Position numbers and translations under genes: made by a program
Part shown: piece after piece, positions 8,976 through 18,360 of the stretch
Numbering within the stretch: position 1 is the stretch's first letter
How the letters are laid out: each line of letters begins with the position of its first letter
From: Streptomyces sp. MMG1121
GTDB taxonomy: Bacteria; Actinomycetota; Actinomycetes; Streptomycetales; Streptomycetaceae
Direction of reading: 5' to 3'
Assembly: GCF_001280015.1 (NCBI RefSeq)
Contig: NZ_LGDV01000214.1
Coordinates: forward strand, 1-45,947
DNA length: 45,947 nt
The notes under the pieces: model-generated
Databases searched by the model: none
The model's input: only the letters and a program-made list of their open reading frames with translations
Told to the model about the DNA's origin: nothing

Positions 8976-9851
8976 TCAGCGGAGAGCGTTTTCCAGCCAT
9001 TCGCCGTCGATCTCGCCCTCGGCGACGATCACGGCGGGTCCGGTCATCTCGATCTCGCCGTCGGGCCGCTCGGTGATGACGAGGCGTCCGCCGAGCACGT
9101 CCACGGTGTAGGTGGCCGGGACTCCGGTGACGGCGGGGTCGACGCCGTCGCGCCGGGCGGCGGCCACGGCGACGGCGCATGTGCCCGTGCCGCACGAGCG
9201 GGTCTCGCCGGAGCCGCGCTCGTGCACGCGCATGGCGACGTGGCGGGGGCCCCGGTCGACCACGAACTCGACGTTCACCCCGTCCGGGTAGGCCTGCTCC
9301 GGGGTGACCGGGGGCGCGTCGAGCAGGCGGCCCGCGTGCGCGAGGTCGGCCACGAAGGCGACCGCGTGCGGGTTGCCCATGTTCACGTTGCGCGCGGGCC
9401 AGCTGCGCTCGCCGACGGTCACCGTGACGTCCCCCTCGGGGAGGCGGGCCCGGCCCATGCCGACGGTGACGTCTCCGTCCTTCGCGAGGTGGACGGAGCG
9501 CACGCCCGCGCGCGTGGCGATCGCGAAGTCCCCTTCGGCCACATGTCCGGCGTGCTGGAGATAGCGCGCGAACACACGGACGCCGTTGCCGCACATCTCG
9601 GCGATCGAGCCGTCGGCGTTGCGGTAGTCCATGAACCACTCGGCCTCGGCGGCCATCGCCCCGGCCTCCGGGTGCGCGGCGGACCGCACCACGTGCAGCA
9701 CCCCGTCGCCGCCGATGCCGGCCCGGCGGTCGCACAGGGCGGTGACGGCGGCCGGGGTCAGGTCGAGGGCGTTCTCGGGGTCCGGGACGATCACGAAGTC
9801 GTTCTCTGTGCCGTGACCCTTGAGGAAGGCGATCCGCGCGCGCGTGCTCAT
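8976..9851 (-). CDS. dapF: Diaminopimelate epimerase
   Basis: Converts LL- to meso-diaminopimelate for lysine and peptidoglycan synthesis; cofactor-independent two-base racemisation in the cytosol. Both catalytic cysteines are present: Cys87 in EMCGNGVR and Cys220 in SCGTGTC. Also seen are GTEND (14-18) near the N-terminus and NMGNPH (about 157-162). The length of 291 residues is normal. The start ATG at 9851 sits directly after GAGGA, which is unusually tight. The gene lies with miaA in the conserved streptomycete order. Confidence 0.97.
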   Translation of the reverse strand: MSTRARIAFLKGHGTENDFVIVPDPENALDLTPAAVTALCDRRAGIGGDGVLHVVRSAAHPEAGAMAAEAEWFMDYRNADGSIAEMCGNGVRVFARYLQHAGHVAEGDFAIATRAGVRSVHLAKDGDVTVGMGRARLPEGDVTVTVGERSWPARNVNMGNPHAVAFVADLAHAGRLLDAPPVTPEQAYPDGVNVEFVVDRGPRHVAMRVHERGSGETRSCGTGTCAVAVAAARRDGVDPAVTGVPATYTVDVLGGRLVITERPDGEIEMTGPAVIVAEGEIDGEWLENALR

Positions 9852-9956
9852 TCCTCGATCGTAAGGGGTGGGTACGACGGACCTCGTGTCGGCCGTACGC
9901 CGCCCCGCCTCGCCCCGCCCCGGGGTCAGGGGCCGGGCGGTCCCCCCGGACAGGCC

Positions 9957-10691
9957 CTAGCCGCGCAGGCGGGCCACTCGCCACACCGCGAGGACCACCA
10001 CCACGGCGACCAGCAGCATGTACGCGAGCACCACTCGCCAGTCGACCCGGCGGCCGGAGCCGCGCGGGGGCAGACCGGGCCAGGTGTGGCCCACCCGGCT
10101 GGCGGCCATCATGCCCCAGCCCGCGGCGCAGGAGCAGATCAGCAGGCCGAGCATGGCGATGACGGCACCGCTGTCGCCGAAGTCGAAGGCGAGCGGGAAG
10201 GCGAACATCAGGGAGCCGACGGCGGACAGCGCCACGATGGGGGCGAGCTGCCAGATGCGCAGTCGGCGCTGCGGGCGCAGCTCGACCTCGACCTCGGGCC
10301 CGCTCTGGTACATCTCCTCGGGCGCGGGTCCGTCGGCGGTCACCCCGTCCGGGACCTCGTCGGGGCCGTCTTCGGCCAGCCGGTCCCCGGGCAGCCGGTC
10401 GCCGTCCAGCCGGACCTCCGTCATCAGGTCCTGGGTCAGCCGGTCAGGCGCCGGCCGGTCGTCGCTCGAGCCGTCCTTGTCCGGACGGCCGTCCTCGGTC
10501 CGGTGGTCCCGGTCCAGGCGGTCGGCAGCCGGCCGGACCTCGGTCGCGCGGTCCCCGTCCAGGCGGTTGCCGACCGGCCGGTGACCGGTCGTCCCGCTCT
10601 CGGTCGGGCAGGTCCCGGCCGGGTCCGGTTCGTGGCCGTCGGTGGTGACGTGCTCGGCACTTGGTGCGGTGTCACGAGGGCCGGCCTCCAT
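9957..10691 (-). CDS. Membrane protein with Asp/Arg-rich repetitive N-terminal domain
   Basis: No function recognised. The 244-residue product has a hydrophilic, repetitive N-terminal half (about 20-135) with many variants of DRLDGDR / DRLPGDR, reflecting degenerate CCGGTC-type DNA repeats. About three predicted transmembrane helices follow (about 155-175, 180-200 and 220-240). It sits between miaA and dapF on the same strand. The ATG at 10691 is preferred because GGGAGGG lies 9 nt upstream; a TTG further up would extend it. The N-terminal repeat is probably a disordered cytoplasmic tail. Confidence 0.72.
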   Translation of the reverse strand: MEAGPRDTAPSAEHVTTDGHEPDPAGTCPTESGTTGHRPVGNRLDGDRATEVRPAADRLDRDHRTEDGRPDKDGSSDDRPAPDRLTQDLMTEVRLDGDRLPGDRLAEDGPDEVPDGVTADGPAPEEMYQSGPEVEVELRPQRRLRIWQLAPIVALSAVGSLMFAFPLAFDFGDSGAVIAMLGLLICSCAAGWGMMAASRVGHTWPGLPPRGSGRRVDWRVVLAYMLLVAVVVVLAVWRVARLRG

Positions 10692-10798
10692 CGCCACGCG
10701 CCCTCCCAACTAGGCTCCACTTGGTCGATCGAAGCTCGATGATGGCACGGCGCCGAAGGCCCCGATGACCGGCGGCGCATCCCGATGCCATCACGTGA

Positions 10799-11737
10799 TC
10801 AGGCTGTAACCGGTCGTTCGACCAACGCCAGCGCCAGGTGCGGAAGTTCCCCGCGGTCGGCCGCGGCCCCACTCAACCAGTGCACCCGCGGGTCCCGCCT
10901 GAACCATGAATCCTGACGGCGCGCGAAGCGCTTGGTCGCGCGTACGGTCTCGGCCCTCGCCTCCGCGTCGGTGCACTCCCCGGCGAGCGCCGCGAGCACC
11001 TGCTGGTAGCCCAGCGCGCGCGATGCCGTGCGCCCCTCGCGCAGGCCCTGCGCCTCCAGTGAGCGCACCTCGGCCACGAGGCCCGCCTCCCACATCCGGT
11101 CGACGCGGCGCGCGATGCGCTCGTCCAGCTCCGGGCGGGCCACGTCGACGCCGATCTGGACGGTGTCGTAGACCGAGTCGTGGCCGGGCAGGTTCGCGGT
11201 GAAGGGCCGGCCGGTGATCTCGATCACCTCCAGCGCCCGGACGATACGGCGGCCGTTGCTGGGCAGGATCGCGCGGGCCGCCTCGGGGTCGGCGGCGGCC
11301 AGCCGGGCGTGCAGGGCGCCGGAGCCGCGCAGGGCCAGCTCCTCCTCCAGACGGGCCCTGATCTCGGGGTCGGTGCCGGGGAACTCGAGGTTGTCGACGG
11401 CCCCGCGGACGTACAGCCCGGAGCCGCCGACCAGGATCGGCCAGCGGCCCTCGGCGAGCAGGGCGTCGATCCGGGCGCGGGCGAGGCGCTGGTACTCGGC
11501 GACGGAGGCGGTGACCGTCACGTCCCAGATGTCGAGCAGGTGGTGCGGGATACCACCGCGTTCCTCGGGCGTCAGTTTGGCGGTGCCGATGTCCATCCCC
11601 CGGTACAGCTGCATGGAGTCGGCGTTGACGACCTCACCACCCAGCTGTTGGGCGAGGAAGACGCCGAGATCGGACTTTCCGGCCGCGGTGGGTCCGACAA
11701 CGGCGATGACGCGGGGGGTGGGGAGTGCACTGCTCAC
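10799..11737 (-). CDS. miaA: tRNA dimethylallyltransferase MiaA
   Basis: Transfers a dimethylallyl group to N6 of A37 in tRNAs reading UNN codons. The product feeds MiaB, encoded at 13498-15027. The P-loop is GPTAAGKS (15-22), and substrate-contact segments NADSMQLYRGMDIGT and LVGGSGLY are visible. The length of 312 residues is normal. The start is a GTG at 11737 (MSSALPTPRV); an in-frame upstream extension of more than 250 codons crosses other genes' DNA and is rejected. The Shine-Dalgarno match is weak. Confidence 0.97.
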   Translation of the reverse strand: MSSALPTPRVIAVVGPTAAGKSDLGVFLAQQLGGEVVNADSMQLYRGMDIGTAKLTPEERGGIPHHLLDIWDVTVTASVAEYQRLARARIDALLAEGRWPILVGGSGLYVRGAVDNLEFPGTDPEIRARLEEELALRGSGALHARLAAADPEAARAILPSNGRRIVRALEVIEITGRPFTANLPGHDSVYDTVQIGVDVARPELDERIARRVDRMWEAGLVAEVRSLEAQGLREGRTASRALGYQQVLAALAGECTDAEARAETVRATKRFARRQDSWFRRDPRVHWLSGAAADRGELPHLALALVERPVTA

Positions 11738-11919
11738 CGCACCAGTTTCGCAAACCTCCCGGTGGGGTCTCGAACGAGTTACGTGACGGGGGCTTTCCCG
11801 CGTCGTTGCCCGTGGCGAGGTGCCGCCTCCGGTTCGCCGGAGTCGGTGACCCGGGCGGCGCAACCGTACGCACCGGGTGACGCGGGAATTCGCCCGCACG
11901 AGTACCGTATGGAGTGGAT

Positions 11920-12222
11920 ATGGGCGTGTTTGCTCGATTCTTCGGCAGGTCGAAGGCGACTCCGGAGACGTCGGCCGCCGAGGCGCAGACCGGTGTTGAG
12001 CCGGAAGGAGTCGAGGCGGAGGAGGCGGAATCGGCGGAGTCGGCGGCGGCGAAGGAAGCTGGACCGGCGGAGGCGAAGGGTTCGGCCGGGGACGGGCGCG
12101 AGGACGTGACGGCGCGGTCGGACGCCGGTACGGACGACGCGTCCGACGGCTCCGGCATTCCCAAGCAGCAGTCCGCCGGGGAGGCCGCCGACAGCGCGGC
12201 CGGCGAGGGCGCCCGCAGGTAA
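11920..12222 (+). CDS. Small acidic Ala/Glu-rich protein
   Basis: A 100-residue protein starting MGVFARFFGRSK and then strongly acidic, Ala-, Glu- and Ser-rich, probably disordered. Similar streptomycete proteins are sometimes labelled gliding motility protein without evidence; I assign no function. The ATG at 11920 has GGAG 5 nt upstream; a GTG at 11914 is alternative. It is 24 nt before the next small gene, so the two probably form an operon divergent from miaA. Confidence 0.7.
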   Translation: MGVFARFFGRSKATPETSAAEAQTGVEPEGVEAEEAESAESAAAKEAGPAEAKGSAGDGREDVTARSDAGTDDASDGSGIPKQQSAGEAADSAAGEGARR

Positions 12223-12246
12223 CTGTCCCGCGAGGGAAGGTGGACC

Positions 12247-12516
12247 ATGGGTCTGTTGGACAACATGAAGGCCAAGCTCGGCCCGGCCAAGGACAAGGTG
12301 TCGGACCTCGCGCGGCAGCACGGGGACAAGGTCCAGCACGGCATCGACAAGGCCGCGAAGGCCGTCGACGAGCGGACCAAGGGCAAGTACAGCGACAAGA
12401 TCCAGGCGGGTACGGGCAAGGCCAAGGACGCGATGGACCGCCTCGCGCACAAGGAGGAGACCGGCACCGACCCGGCGATGCCCACCCGGCCGCAGGAGCC
12501 GCCCTCGGCTTCCTGA
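12247..12516 (+). CDS. MT0933-like antitoxin-family small protein
   Basis: An 89-residue Lys/Asp-rich helical protein: MGLLDNMKAKLGPAKDK, a repeat of amphipathic segments, KYSDKIQ, then a short Pro-rich tail. This pattern matches the family named after the Mycobacterium tuberculosis putative antitoxin MT0933. No toxin gene lies beside it, so the antitoxin role is doubtful and CsbD/stress-like behaviour is an alternative. The Shine-Dalgarno GGAAGGTGG precedes the ATG. Confidence 0.72.
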   Translation: MGLLDNMKAKLGPAKDKVSDLARQHGDKVQHGIDKAAKAVDERTKGKYSDKIQAGTGKAKDAMDRLAHKEETGTDPAMPTRPQEPPSAS

Positions 12517-12625
12517 GTCTCCTGTACGGCACGCGGATCGGCGGACGGCCGTGGAGCACGGTGGCTCCCGGCCGTCCGCCGTCCGCGGTTGCGGCACGGG
12601 GCCCGCATCGCCGGGTCCCGGCGGC

Positions 12626-13339
12626 CTACGACCAGGTGGCGACCACGTACCCCACGCCGTACGGCGCGTCCTCGTACAGCAGCGCGCCGCCGAGGCCCGC
12701 GCCCTCCGCGGCGCCGGCCAGGACCTGCCAGGGGGCCCGGCCGGAGGCCTGCAGTTCGTACGCCAGCTCGGCGTCCAGCGCACGGACGGCCGCCACGTCC
12801 GCGGTGCCGAGCGCCCGCGCGACCTCCGCGTCGAAGGGGGCCGCCCGCTCGTCCAGGTAACCGGGCGCCTTGAGCGTGCGGCACGCGCTGGCGTCTCCCA
12901 TCACCAGCAGCGCCACCCGCGCGACCCGGGCACCGATCTCCCGGCCGACGTCGACGCACCGCTCGGGCGCCAGCGGTTCCCCGACGCCGAGGCCCTCGAT
13001 CGGGGCGTCCCCCCAGGCGGTCCGTTCGAGCAGCCAGGCGCCGACGGCCAGCGACGGCGGTAGCTCGCGCTCGGCGGCGGTGTCCGTGGCCGGGCCCAGG
13101 CGCACCTCCGCGTCGACCCCGAACCCGCGGAAGGAACCCGGAGTGCCCTGCGGAAACGGTCCGCGCCCGCTCTGTTCGGCGGGCCCGACGACCACCAGCA
13201 GGTCCGGGCGGGCGGCGGCGAGCACGCCGAGCGCGTCGGCGCAGGCCGAGCGGGCGGCGTCCATCTCGGGTGCGGCGCCCGCGGCGACCTCGGGCACGAG
13301 CAGCGGAGGACAGGGGCAGACTGCGGCGGCGACAAGCAT
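12626..13339 (-). CDS. Class III extradiol-dioxygenase-like protein
   Basis: The 237-residue product resembles the LigB/class III extradiol ring-cleavage dioxygenase fold: an early CPCPPLLVPE segment (about 9-18), a Rossmann-like strand LLVVVGPAE, and VALLVMGDASACRT. Members next to miaB in streptomycetes are conserved but uncharacterised. Retention of a complete metal site cannot be confirmed by eye. It is 158 nt downstream of miaB on the same strand. Confidence 0.75.
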   Translation of the reverse strand: MLVAAAVCPCPPLLVPEVAAGAAPEMDAARSACADALGVLAAARPDLLVVVGPAEQSGRGPFPQGTPGSFRGFGVDAEVRLGPATDTAAERELPPSLAVGAWLLERTAWGDAPIEGLGVGEPLAPERCVDVGREIGARVARVALLVMGDASACRTLKAPGYLDERAAPFDAEVARALGTADVAAVRALDAELAYELQASGRAPWQVLAGAAEGAGLGGALLYEDAPYGVGYVVATWS

Positions 13340-13497
13340 GACCGGCAGCGTAATGCCGTACTACGGCGAACCGGCAGACCAGGGCGGGCCGGGAGCCGGT
13401 GTCCGGGGCGTCCAGGGCGTCCGGCCGCAGAGCCGCCACCTGCCGTCGCCCGTGCTCCCGCCCGTCCCGCGCCCGCGCGGTTCGGTCGCGGTCCGGG

Positions 13498-15027
13498 TCA
13501 GTCGCAGCCGCAGCCCGCGCCCGTCGCGGCGGGCAGCGGGGCCGGTACGCCGATCTTCGGCAGGCCCAGCATGACGCCCGCGGGCTTGGCGGCCTCGGCG
13601 GCGTTGCGCTTCTCCCAGGCGTCCCCCGCGCGCGTGCGGCGCACGGCGAGGACGGGGCCCTCGGCGAGGAGGTGGTGCGGAGCGGCGTAGGTGATCTCGA
13701 CGGTCACCATGTCACCGGGGCGGACCTCCTGCTCCGGCTTGGTGAAGTGCACGAGCCGGTTGTCCGGGGCACGGCCGGAGAGGCGGTGGGTGGCGCCGTC
13801 CTTGCGGCCCTCGCCCTCGGCGACCATCAGCTCCAGGGTGCGGCCGACCTGCTTCTTGTTCTCCTCCCAGGAGATCTCCTCCTGGAGCGCGACGAGACGC
13901 TCGTAGCGCGCCTGGACGACCTCCTTGGGGATCTGGTTCTCCATGGTCGCGGCCGGGGTGCCGGGCCGCTTGGAGTACTGGAAGGTGAAGGCCTGCGTGA
14001 AGCGGGCCTCGCGGACGGCGTGCAGCGTCTGCTCGAAGTCCTCCTCGGTCTCGCCGGGGAAGCCCACGATGATGTCGGTCGTGATCGCCGCGTGCGGGAT
14101 GGCGGCGCGCACCTTCTCGATGATCCCGAGGTACCGCTCCTGCCGGTAGGAGCGGCGCATCGCCTTCAGGACCGTGTCCGAGCCGGACTGCATCGGCATG
14201 TGCAGCTGCGGCATGACGTTCGGCGTCTCGGCCATCGCGGCGATGACGTCGTCCGTGAAGTCGCGCGGGTGCGGGGACGTGAAGCGGACCCGCTCCAGGC
14301 CCTCGATCGTGCCGCAGGCGCGCAGCAGCTTGCTGAAGGCCTCGCGGTCGCCGATGTCGGAGCCGTAGGCGTTGACGTTCTGGCCGAGCAGCGTGATCTC
14401 GGAGACGCCCTCGCCGACCAGCGCCTCGATCTCGGCGAGGATGTCGCCGGTACGGCGGTCCTTCTCCTTGCCGCGCAGGGCCGGGACGATGCAGAAGGTG
14501 CAGGTGTTGTTGCAGCCGACGGAGATCGACACCCAGGCCGCGTACGCGCTCTCGCGCCGGGTCGGCAGGGTGGACGGGAACGCCTCCAGCGACTCGGCGA
14601 TCTCGACCTGCGCCTCCTCCTGCACGCGCGCGCGTTCCAGCAGGACGGGGAGCTTGCCGATGTTGTGCGTGCCGAAGACGACGTCCACCCAGGGCGCCTT
14701 CTTCACGATGGTGTCGCGGTCCTTCTGTGCGAGGCAGCCGCCGACCGCGATCTGCATACCGGGCCGCACGGCCTTCTTCGACGCCAGCCGGCCGAGGTTG
14801 CCGTACAGCCGGTTGTCGGCGTTCTCACGCACCGCGCAGGTGTTGAAGACGACGACGTCCGCATCCCCGTCGGACCCCTCGGCCGCCCGCACGTACCCGG
14901 CGTCTTCGAGCAGCCCGGACAATCGCTCGGAGTCGTGGACATTCATCTGGCACCCGTAGGTCCGCACTTCGTAGGTCTTGGGTGCTGAGACGTCCACTGC
15001 GGGGCTCCGGTCGCTGCTGCTGGTCAT
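13498..15027 (-). CDS. miaB: tRNA-2-methylthio-N6-dimethylallyladenosine synthase MiaB
   Basis: A radical-SAM methylthiotransferase that adds the 2-methylthio group to i6A37 made by MiaA. The N-terminal UPF0004 domain has three cysteines (Cys26 in YGCQMN, Cys64 in NTCAVRENA, Cys98 in GGCLAQK). The radical-SAM triad is GCNNTCTFC (Cys172, 176, 179), and a TRAM domain lies at about 380-450. The 509 residues include a Cys-containing GAGCGCD tail, which could bind metal but is unexplained. Start ATG at 15027. Confidence 0.97.
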   Translation of the reverse strand: MTSSSDRSPAVDVSAPKTYEVRTYGCQMNVHDSERLSGLLEDAGYVRAAEGSDGDADVVVFNTCAVRENADNRLYGNLGRLASKKAVRPGMQIAVGGCLAQKDRDTIVKKAPWVDVVFGTHNIGKLPVLLERARVQEEAQVEIAESLEAFPSTLPTRRESAYAAWVSISVGCNNTCTFCIVPALRGKEKDRRTGDILAEIEALVGEGVSEITLLGQNVNAYGSDIGDREAFSKLLRACGTIEGLERVRFTSPHPRDFTDDVIAAMAETPNVMPQLHMPMQSGSDTVLKAMRRSYRQERYLGIIEKVRAAIPHAAITTDIIVGFPGETEEDFEQTLHAVREARFTQAFTFQYSKRPGTPAATMENQIPKEVVQARYERLVALQEEISWEENKKQVGRTLELMVAEGEGRKDGATHRLSGRAPDNRLVHFTKPEQEVRPGDMVTVEITYAAPHHLLAEGPVLAVRRTRAGDAWEKRNAAEAAKPAGVMLGLPKIGVPAPLPAATGAGCGCD

Positions 15028-15103
15028 GGGTCAAGGGTAGGTGCTGTCGGGAGAGCCCTGTTCCGGCAGACCTCTGTCACCGCCCGGGCGGTCGCGGCAC
15101 CGG

Positions 15104-15382
15104 TCAGATCGCGAGGACGGCATCGCAGTCCGGGCAGACCACGGATGCGTGTTCCGCGGGGTACCAGGGCGCTCCAGGGTGCCCGGAGGGCTTCCAGCCG
15201 GCCGTCTCCATGGCGAAGGTGTCCTTGCCGCACAGGGTCCGCGGTCCCGCGGCGGTGCGCGATCCCGGGGCCGCGGGTGCTGCGTGCACCTTGCGGACGC
15301 GCCGCTGCGCGCCACTCGGCGGTGCTGCCGAGGAGCGCGTCGCCACCGCCTTGTCGAGTTCGTAGACGACGATCTCGCTCAT
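15104..15382 (-). CDS. Small protein with Cys knuckles, unknown function
   Basis: A 92-residue protein starting MSEIVVYELDKAV. It has a basic middle (QRRVRKVH) and a Cys in TLCGKD followed by CPDC near the C-terminus, a possible zinc-binding arrangement. GGAG lies only 2 nt before the ATG at 15382. It is 76 nt upstream of miaB in the same direction and may be co-transcribed with it. No family recognised. Confidence 0.65.
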   Translation of the reverse strand: MSEIVVYELDKAVATRSSAAPPSGAQRRVRKVHAAPAAPGSRTAAGPRTLCGKDTFAMETAGWKPSGHPGAPWYPAEHASVVCPDCDAVLAI

Positions 15383-15563
15383 GTCTCCACCGTAGGCCGG
15401 CATACGGCCGAATGGCCCGCGGCCAGGCGCGAAGGGCTGCGATCCGGATGCCGTCCGCCGATTTCGGGGTGACCACGAGGCACGACCGTCCACCACCGTG
15501 CCGAGACTCCTCCAGCCGGCACGGGTGTCCGGCGGCGCGGTCGCTCGCCCCCCGGCCGACGCC

Positions 15564-16763
15564 TCAGCGCCGGGCGCACAGTGCGTGGTCGGTGAGGGTC
15601 TGTACCGCCTTGTTGAGCCGGTCCTCGTTGACGAGCGCGGTGGTGGACGTCACCGACACGGTCACCGCCCGCCGGCCGTCCGCACCGACCGCCGGCCGTC
15701 CGTACACCCCGAGGCCGTCCCCCTCGTGCATGTAGTAGACGCCCCCACAGGTCAGGGGCACGACCCGCAGTCCGAGCCCGTATCCGCCCTGCTGGCCCGC
15801 GGGCGGCACCGGCAGGTCGTCGTAGGGGACCGTCCGCCGCATCAGTGCCCACTGCGTGGCGGGCAGCAGTCGCCCGTCCGCCAGGGCGCGGAAGAACGTG
15901 TCGAGGTCGGACGGGGTGCTCACCACGCCGGAGTCCGCGGTGTGCTGGAGGCTCTCCTCGGTGAGGTCCACCGGTTCGCCCGCGGGCCCGTCGATGGTCA
16001 CCCGCTCGTGCGGGCCGATCAGGTACGGGTTCTCGCCGGGGATGTAGGTGTGCCGCAGCCCGAGCGGTGCGATGATCCGGTGCTCCACCAGCTCCCGCCA
16101 GCCCACACCGCCCGCCTTCTCGGCGATCATGGCCGCCAACAGGTAGTTGGTGTTCGAGTACGCCCACCGGCGCGGCGAACCGTTCGGCGGCGGGACGAAG
16201 AGCGGGGCGTGTCGCATCGCGATCGCGACCAGCTCGGACGGCGGAGTGGAGTCGTACCGGTTCTCGTCGAAGTGGTTCAGCAGCTTGTCCTGTACGGCGG
16301 GGTCGGTGACGTAGTCGTAGATCCCGCTGGTGTGCTGGAGCAGATCGCGTACGGTGATCCGCGCGCCGTCGTTGCCGTGTCCGCGGACCACGCCGGGCAG
16401 CCACCGTTCCACCGTGTCGTCGAGCGAAAGCCGCCCCTCCGCGGCCAGTTGGAGCACCACCACCGCCGTGAACGTCTTGCTGGTGCTCGCCACCCGGAAC
16501 TCCGGATCCCACGGCACGGGCGCGGTCGAGCCCACGCCCGCAGTCCCGTACCGCGCCCGCAGCACAGCGCCGCCCGCCCCGTCCACCCGGGCCACCACGT
16601 TCACATCGCCGCCGCCGGCGGCCCGGACCGCCGCCAGATCCCGCCTCAGCTCCCCCACCGAGTAGCCGCCGCCCGCCGTGTGCGCCCCGGCGGGCACCTC
16701 TCCCGCCCCGCACGCCATGAGTGCCGCCATGCACGCCACGACCGCCGTACGCTTCCCCGTCAC
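15564..16763 (-). CDS. Serine beta-lactamase/D-Ala-D-Ala carboxypeptidase-family lipoprotein (S12)
   Basis: Predicted surface serine hydrolase of 399 residues. The N-terminus carries a lipobox ALMAC with Cys18. The penicillin-recognising fold motifs are present: SxxK as Ser93-Thr-Ser-Lys96, YSN in RWAYSNTNY, and a C-terminal HEGDG in place of KTG. This suggests a D,D-peptidase or esterase more than a true beta-lactamase. The GTG at 16763 follows GGGTGGCAGC; in-frame sequence upstream to 16904 looks non-coding. It stands alone. Confidence 0.87.
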   Translation of the reverse strand: MTGKRTAVVACMAALMACGAGEVPAGAHTAGGGYSVGELRRDLAAVRAAGGGDVNVVARVDGAGGAVLRARYGTAGVGSTAPVPWDPEFRVASTSKTFTAVVVLQLAAEGRLSLDDTVERWLPGVVRGHGNDGARITVRDLLQHTSGIYDYVTDPAVQDKLLNHFDENRYDSTPPSELVAIAMRHAPLFVPPPNGSPRRWAYSNTNYLLAAMIAEKAGGVGWRELVEHRIIAPLGLRHTYIPGENPYLIGPHERVTIDGPAGEPVDLTEESLQHTADSGVVSTPSDLDTFFRALADGRLLPATQWALMRRTVPYDDLPVPPAGQQGGYGLGLRVVPLTCGGVYYMHEGDGLGVYGRPAVGADGRRAVTVSVTSTTALVNEDRLNKAVQTLTDHALCARR

Positions 16764-17104
16764 GCTGCCACCCCTGTGATCGGCCCGACCCGTTCCTGAC
16801 CCGTGCCAGTCAACTCGCCACCGCTCCTTCGAATCGATGGAGCTGCCACCCGGACGCCAGGTGAGGCTGGCCCCCGCAGCGCGGACGGGTATGACCGGGA
16901 TCATGGGGGTTTCTGGTGTTTCAGCGGTCGGGCTGCCGGGCTCGGCACGGTCGCCGCCGATGCCGCCGTGTCCGTGCTCGGCGCCCGTGCCGCGGTCGTC
17001 CGCCGTGTCCCGCGCGCTCTGGATCCGTCAGGGGTCGCAGCGCGTTGTCAGGGGCCCGGTCGTCGAGTCCGCCCGGTTGCCGGGCTGCCGCGAGCGGAGG
17101 GGGC
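16764..17104. other. Intergenic, no gene seen
   Basis: This 340-bp stretch lies between the methyltransferase stop and the hydrolase start. I examined all frames and found no recognisable protein or clear hairpin. It should hold the hydrolase promoter. Confidence 0.45.
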
Positions 17105-17794
17105 TCAGCGCAGCCGACGCACGCGCAGCACCAGGTCGTCGGTATGGTGCGCGCCGGCACCGCCGCCGGGGGCCACACGTGGCCGCTGCTCGTCCACCTC
17201 CACCTGCCAGTCGTCGTCGAGCAGGGCGGCGACCATCGAGGGCCAGACGTAGTCGGCCGGGTCGAATCCGTTCTCGTGCGCCTGCTGGGTGTCCATCCCG
17301 GCGTGGTGTACGAGCAGCAGCACGCCGCCGGGCGCGACGGCCGCGAGGAGCGCTCGCTCGGCGGCGGCGTCGGGGGTGCGCAGCAGGGCCGGGTACTGCG
17401 CGGACACCAGGTCGAAGGAGGCCGGCGGGAGCGCCGCCTCCGTCAGTTCCGCGTGCAGCCAGCGCACAGCGAGGCCGGCGTCCCGTGCGTGCTGGGCCGC
17501 CCGTTCCAGCGCGATGCCGGAGACCTCGATCGCGGTCACGTCCCAGCCGCCGCGCGCGAGCCAGACGGCGTCTGCGCCCTCGCCGCAGCCGACGTCGAGC
17601 GCGCGCCCGGGCGTGAGTCCGGCGACCTCGGCCACGAGTGCGCCATTGGGCTCGCCGCTCCACAACTGCTGTCGGTCGGCGTACCGGCTGTCCCACTCCG
17701 CCCGCACCGTGGGGTCTCCTGCGTATCCGCCATGTCCGTCGGCGGGCGCGGGGGTGTCGGGCATCTGCGATCCTGCTGCGTCGTTGTCGGTCAC
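17105..17794 (-). CDS. SAM-dependent methyltransferase
   Basis: A class I methyltransferase. Motif I ALDVGCGEGADAVWLA is followed by the acidic strand end DVTAIEVS, then FDLVSAQYPALL and GGVLLLVHH. The fold resembles TehB/thiopurine-type small-molecule methyltransferases; the substrate is unknown. The GTG at 17794 (VTDNDAAGS) gives 229 residues. An ATG at 17764 with AGGA 6 nt upstream is a good alternative and would remove ten residues. Upstream in-frame sequence to 18013 is Arg/Pro-rich and looks non-coding. Confidence 0.85.
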   Translation of the reverse strand: MTDNDAAGSQMPDTPAPADGHGGYAGDPTVRAEWDSRYADRQQLWSGEPNGALVAEVAGLTPGRALDVGCGEGADAVWLARGGWDVTAIEVSGIALERAAQHARDAGLAVRWLHAELTEAALPPASFDLVSAQYPALLRTPDAAAERALLAAVAPGGVLLLVHHAGMDTQQAHENGFDPADYVWPSMVAALLDDDWQVEVDEQRPRVAPGGGAGAHHTDDLVLRVRRLR

Positions 17795-18360
17795 GGGCCC
17801 ACCGTTGCCCCTCGCGTTCCGGCCACGCCACTCCTGTTGCCGGTCCGGCAAAGCGGCGTCCGGCGGAGGACCAGGGCTCCCGCCGTCTCGGCTCCGGGAT
17901 GCCCGCGAGCCCATCGGCGACGGCGACGGCCAGCGGCGGTCCGACCGGGGAGGATCAGGGGCTGCGGACGCCGGAGGCCGGATCGGCCCCGCGGTCGGCA
18001 CCCGTCCGGCCACGCCTTCGAGGTCGGGGCCGGCGGCAGGACCCGCGGTGAGCGTGTCCTGCGTGGGCGGCGTACGTCCCTGCGCACACCCCGCAGGCCA
18101 TCCCCCGCCGACTCGGCCTTGATCAGCCCCTGTTCACCCGGTTCCGGCACTGGCTGACCGGTCTCCTCCACGGCGGCCTCGGCACCTCGCTGACGCACCG
18201 CCGGTCGGCCTCCGTGGACCCGGTCGCGGCAGTCCGGCATCCCCGCCGACGAGGCCGCGCGGATCTGCGCCCCCGCCCTGCCCGGTCCCGGCGAGGAACC
18301 GGCGGCCGGCCACCCGAAACCCGGTGGAGCGGACGCGCCCGTGCTGCCTAAGGTCGTGGG
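17795..18360. other. Long intergenic region with permease relic
   Basis: This 566-bp gap holds no intact gene. Its right half contains the DppB-like fragment at 18061-18216. The left half (17795-18060) shows nothing recognisable. It probably also holds promoters for the methyltransferase and for the DUF6204 gene. Confidence 0.5.
18061..18216 (+). pseudogene. Relic of a peptide-ABC transporter permease (DppB-like N-terminal part)
   Basis: One frame reads TPQAIPRRLGLDQPLF followed by HWLTGLLHGGLGTSLTHRR. This is the signature loop of DppB/OppB permeases, usually a TPE...LGLDQPL stretch followed by LLHGDLGTS. The similarity stops abruptly at 18216 and nothing matching the rest of a permease (about 300 residues) follows. 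I infer a decayed or deleted transporter gene. Confidence 0.6.

Noticed and set aside
12247..12516. Toxin-antitoxin module
   Set aside because: No toxin-like gene adjoins the MT0933-like protein; the upstream small acidic protein has no toxin features.
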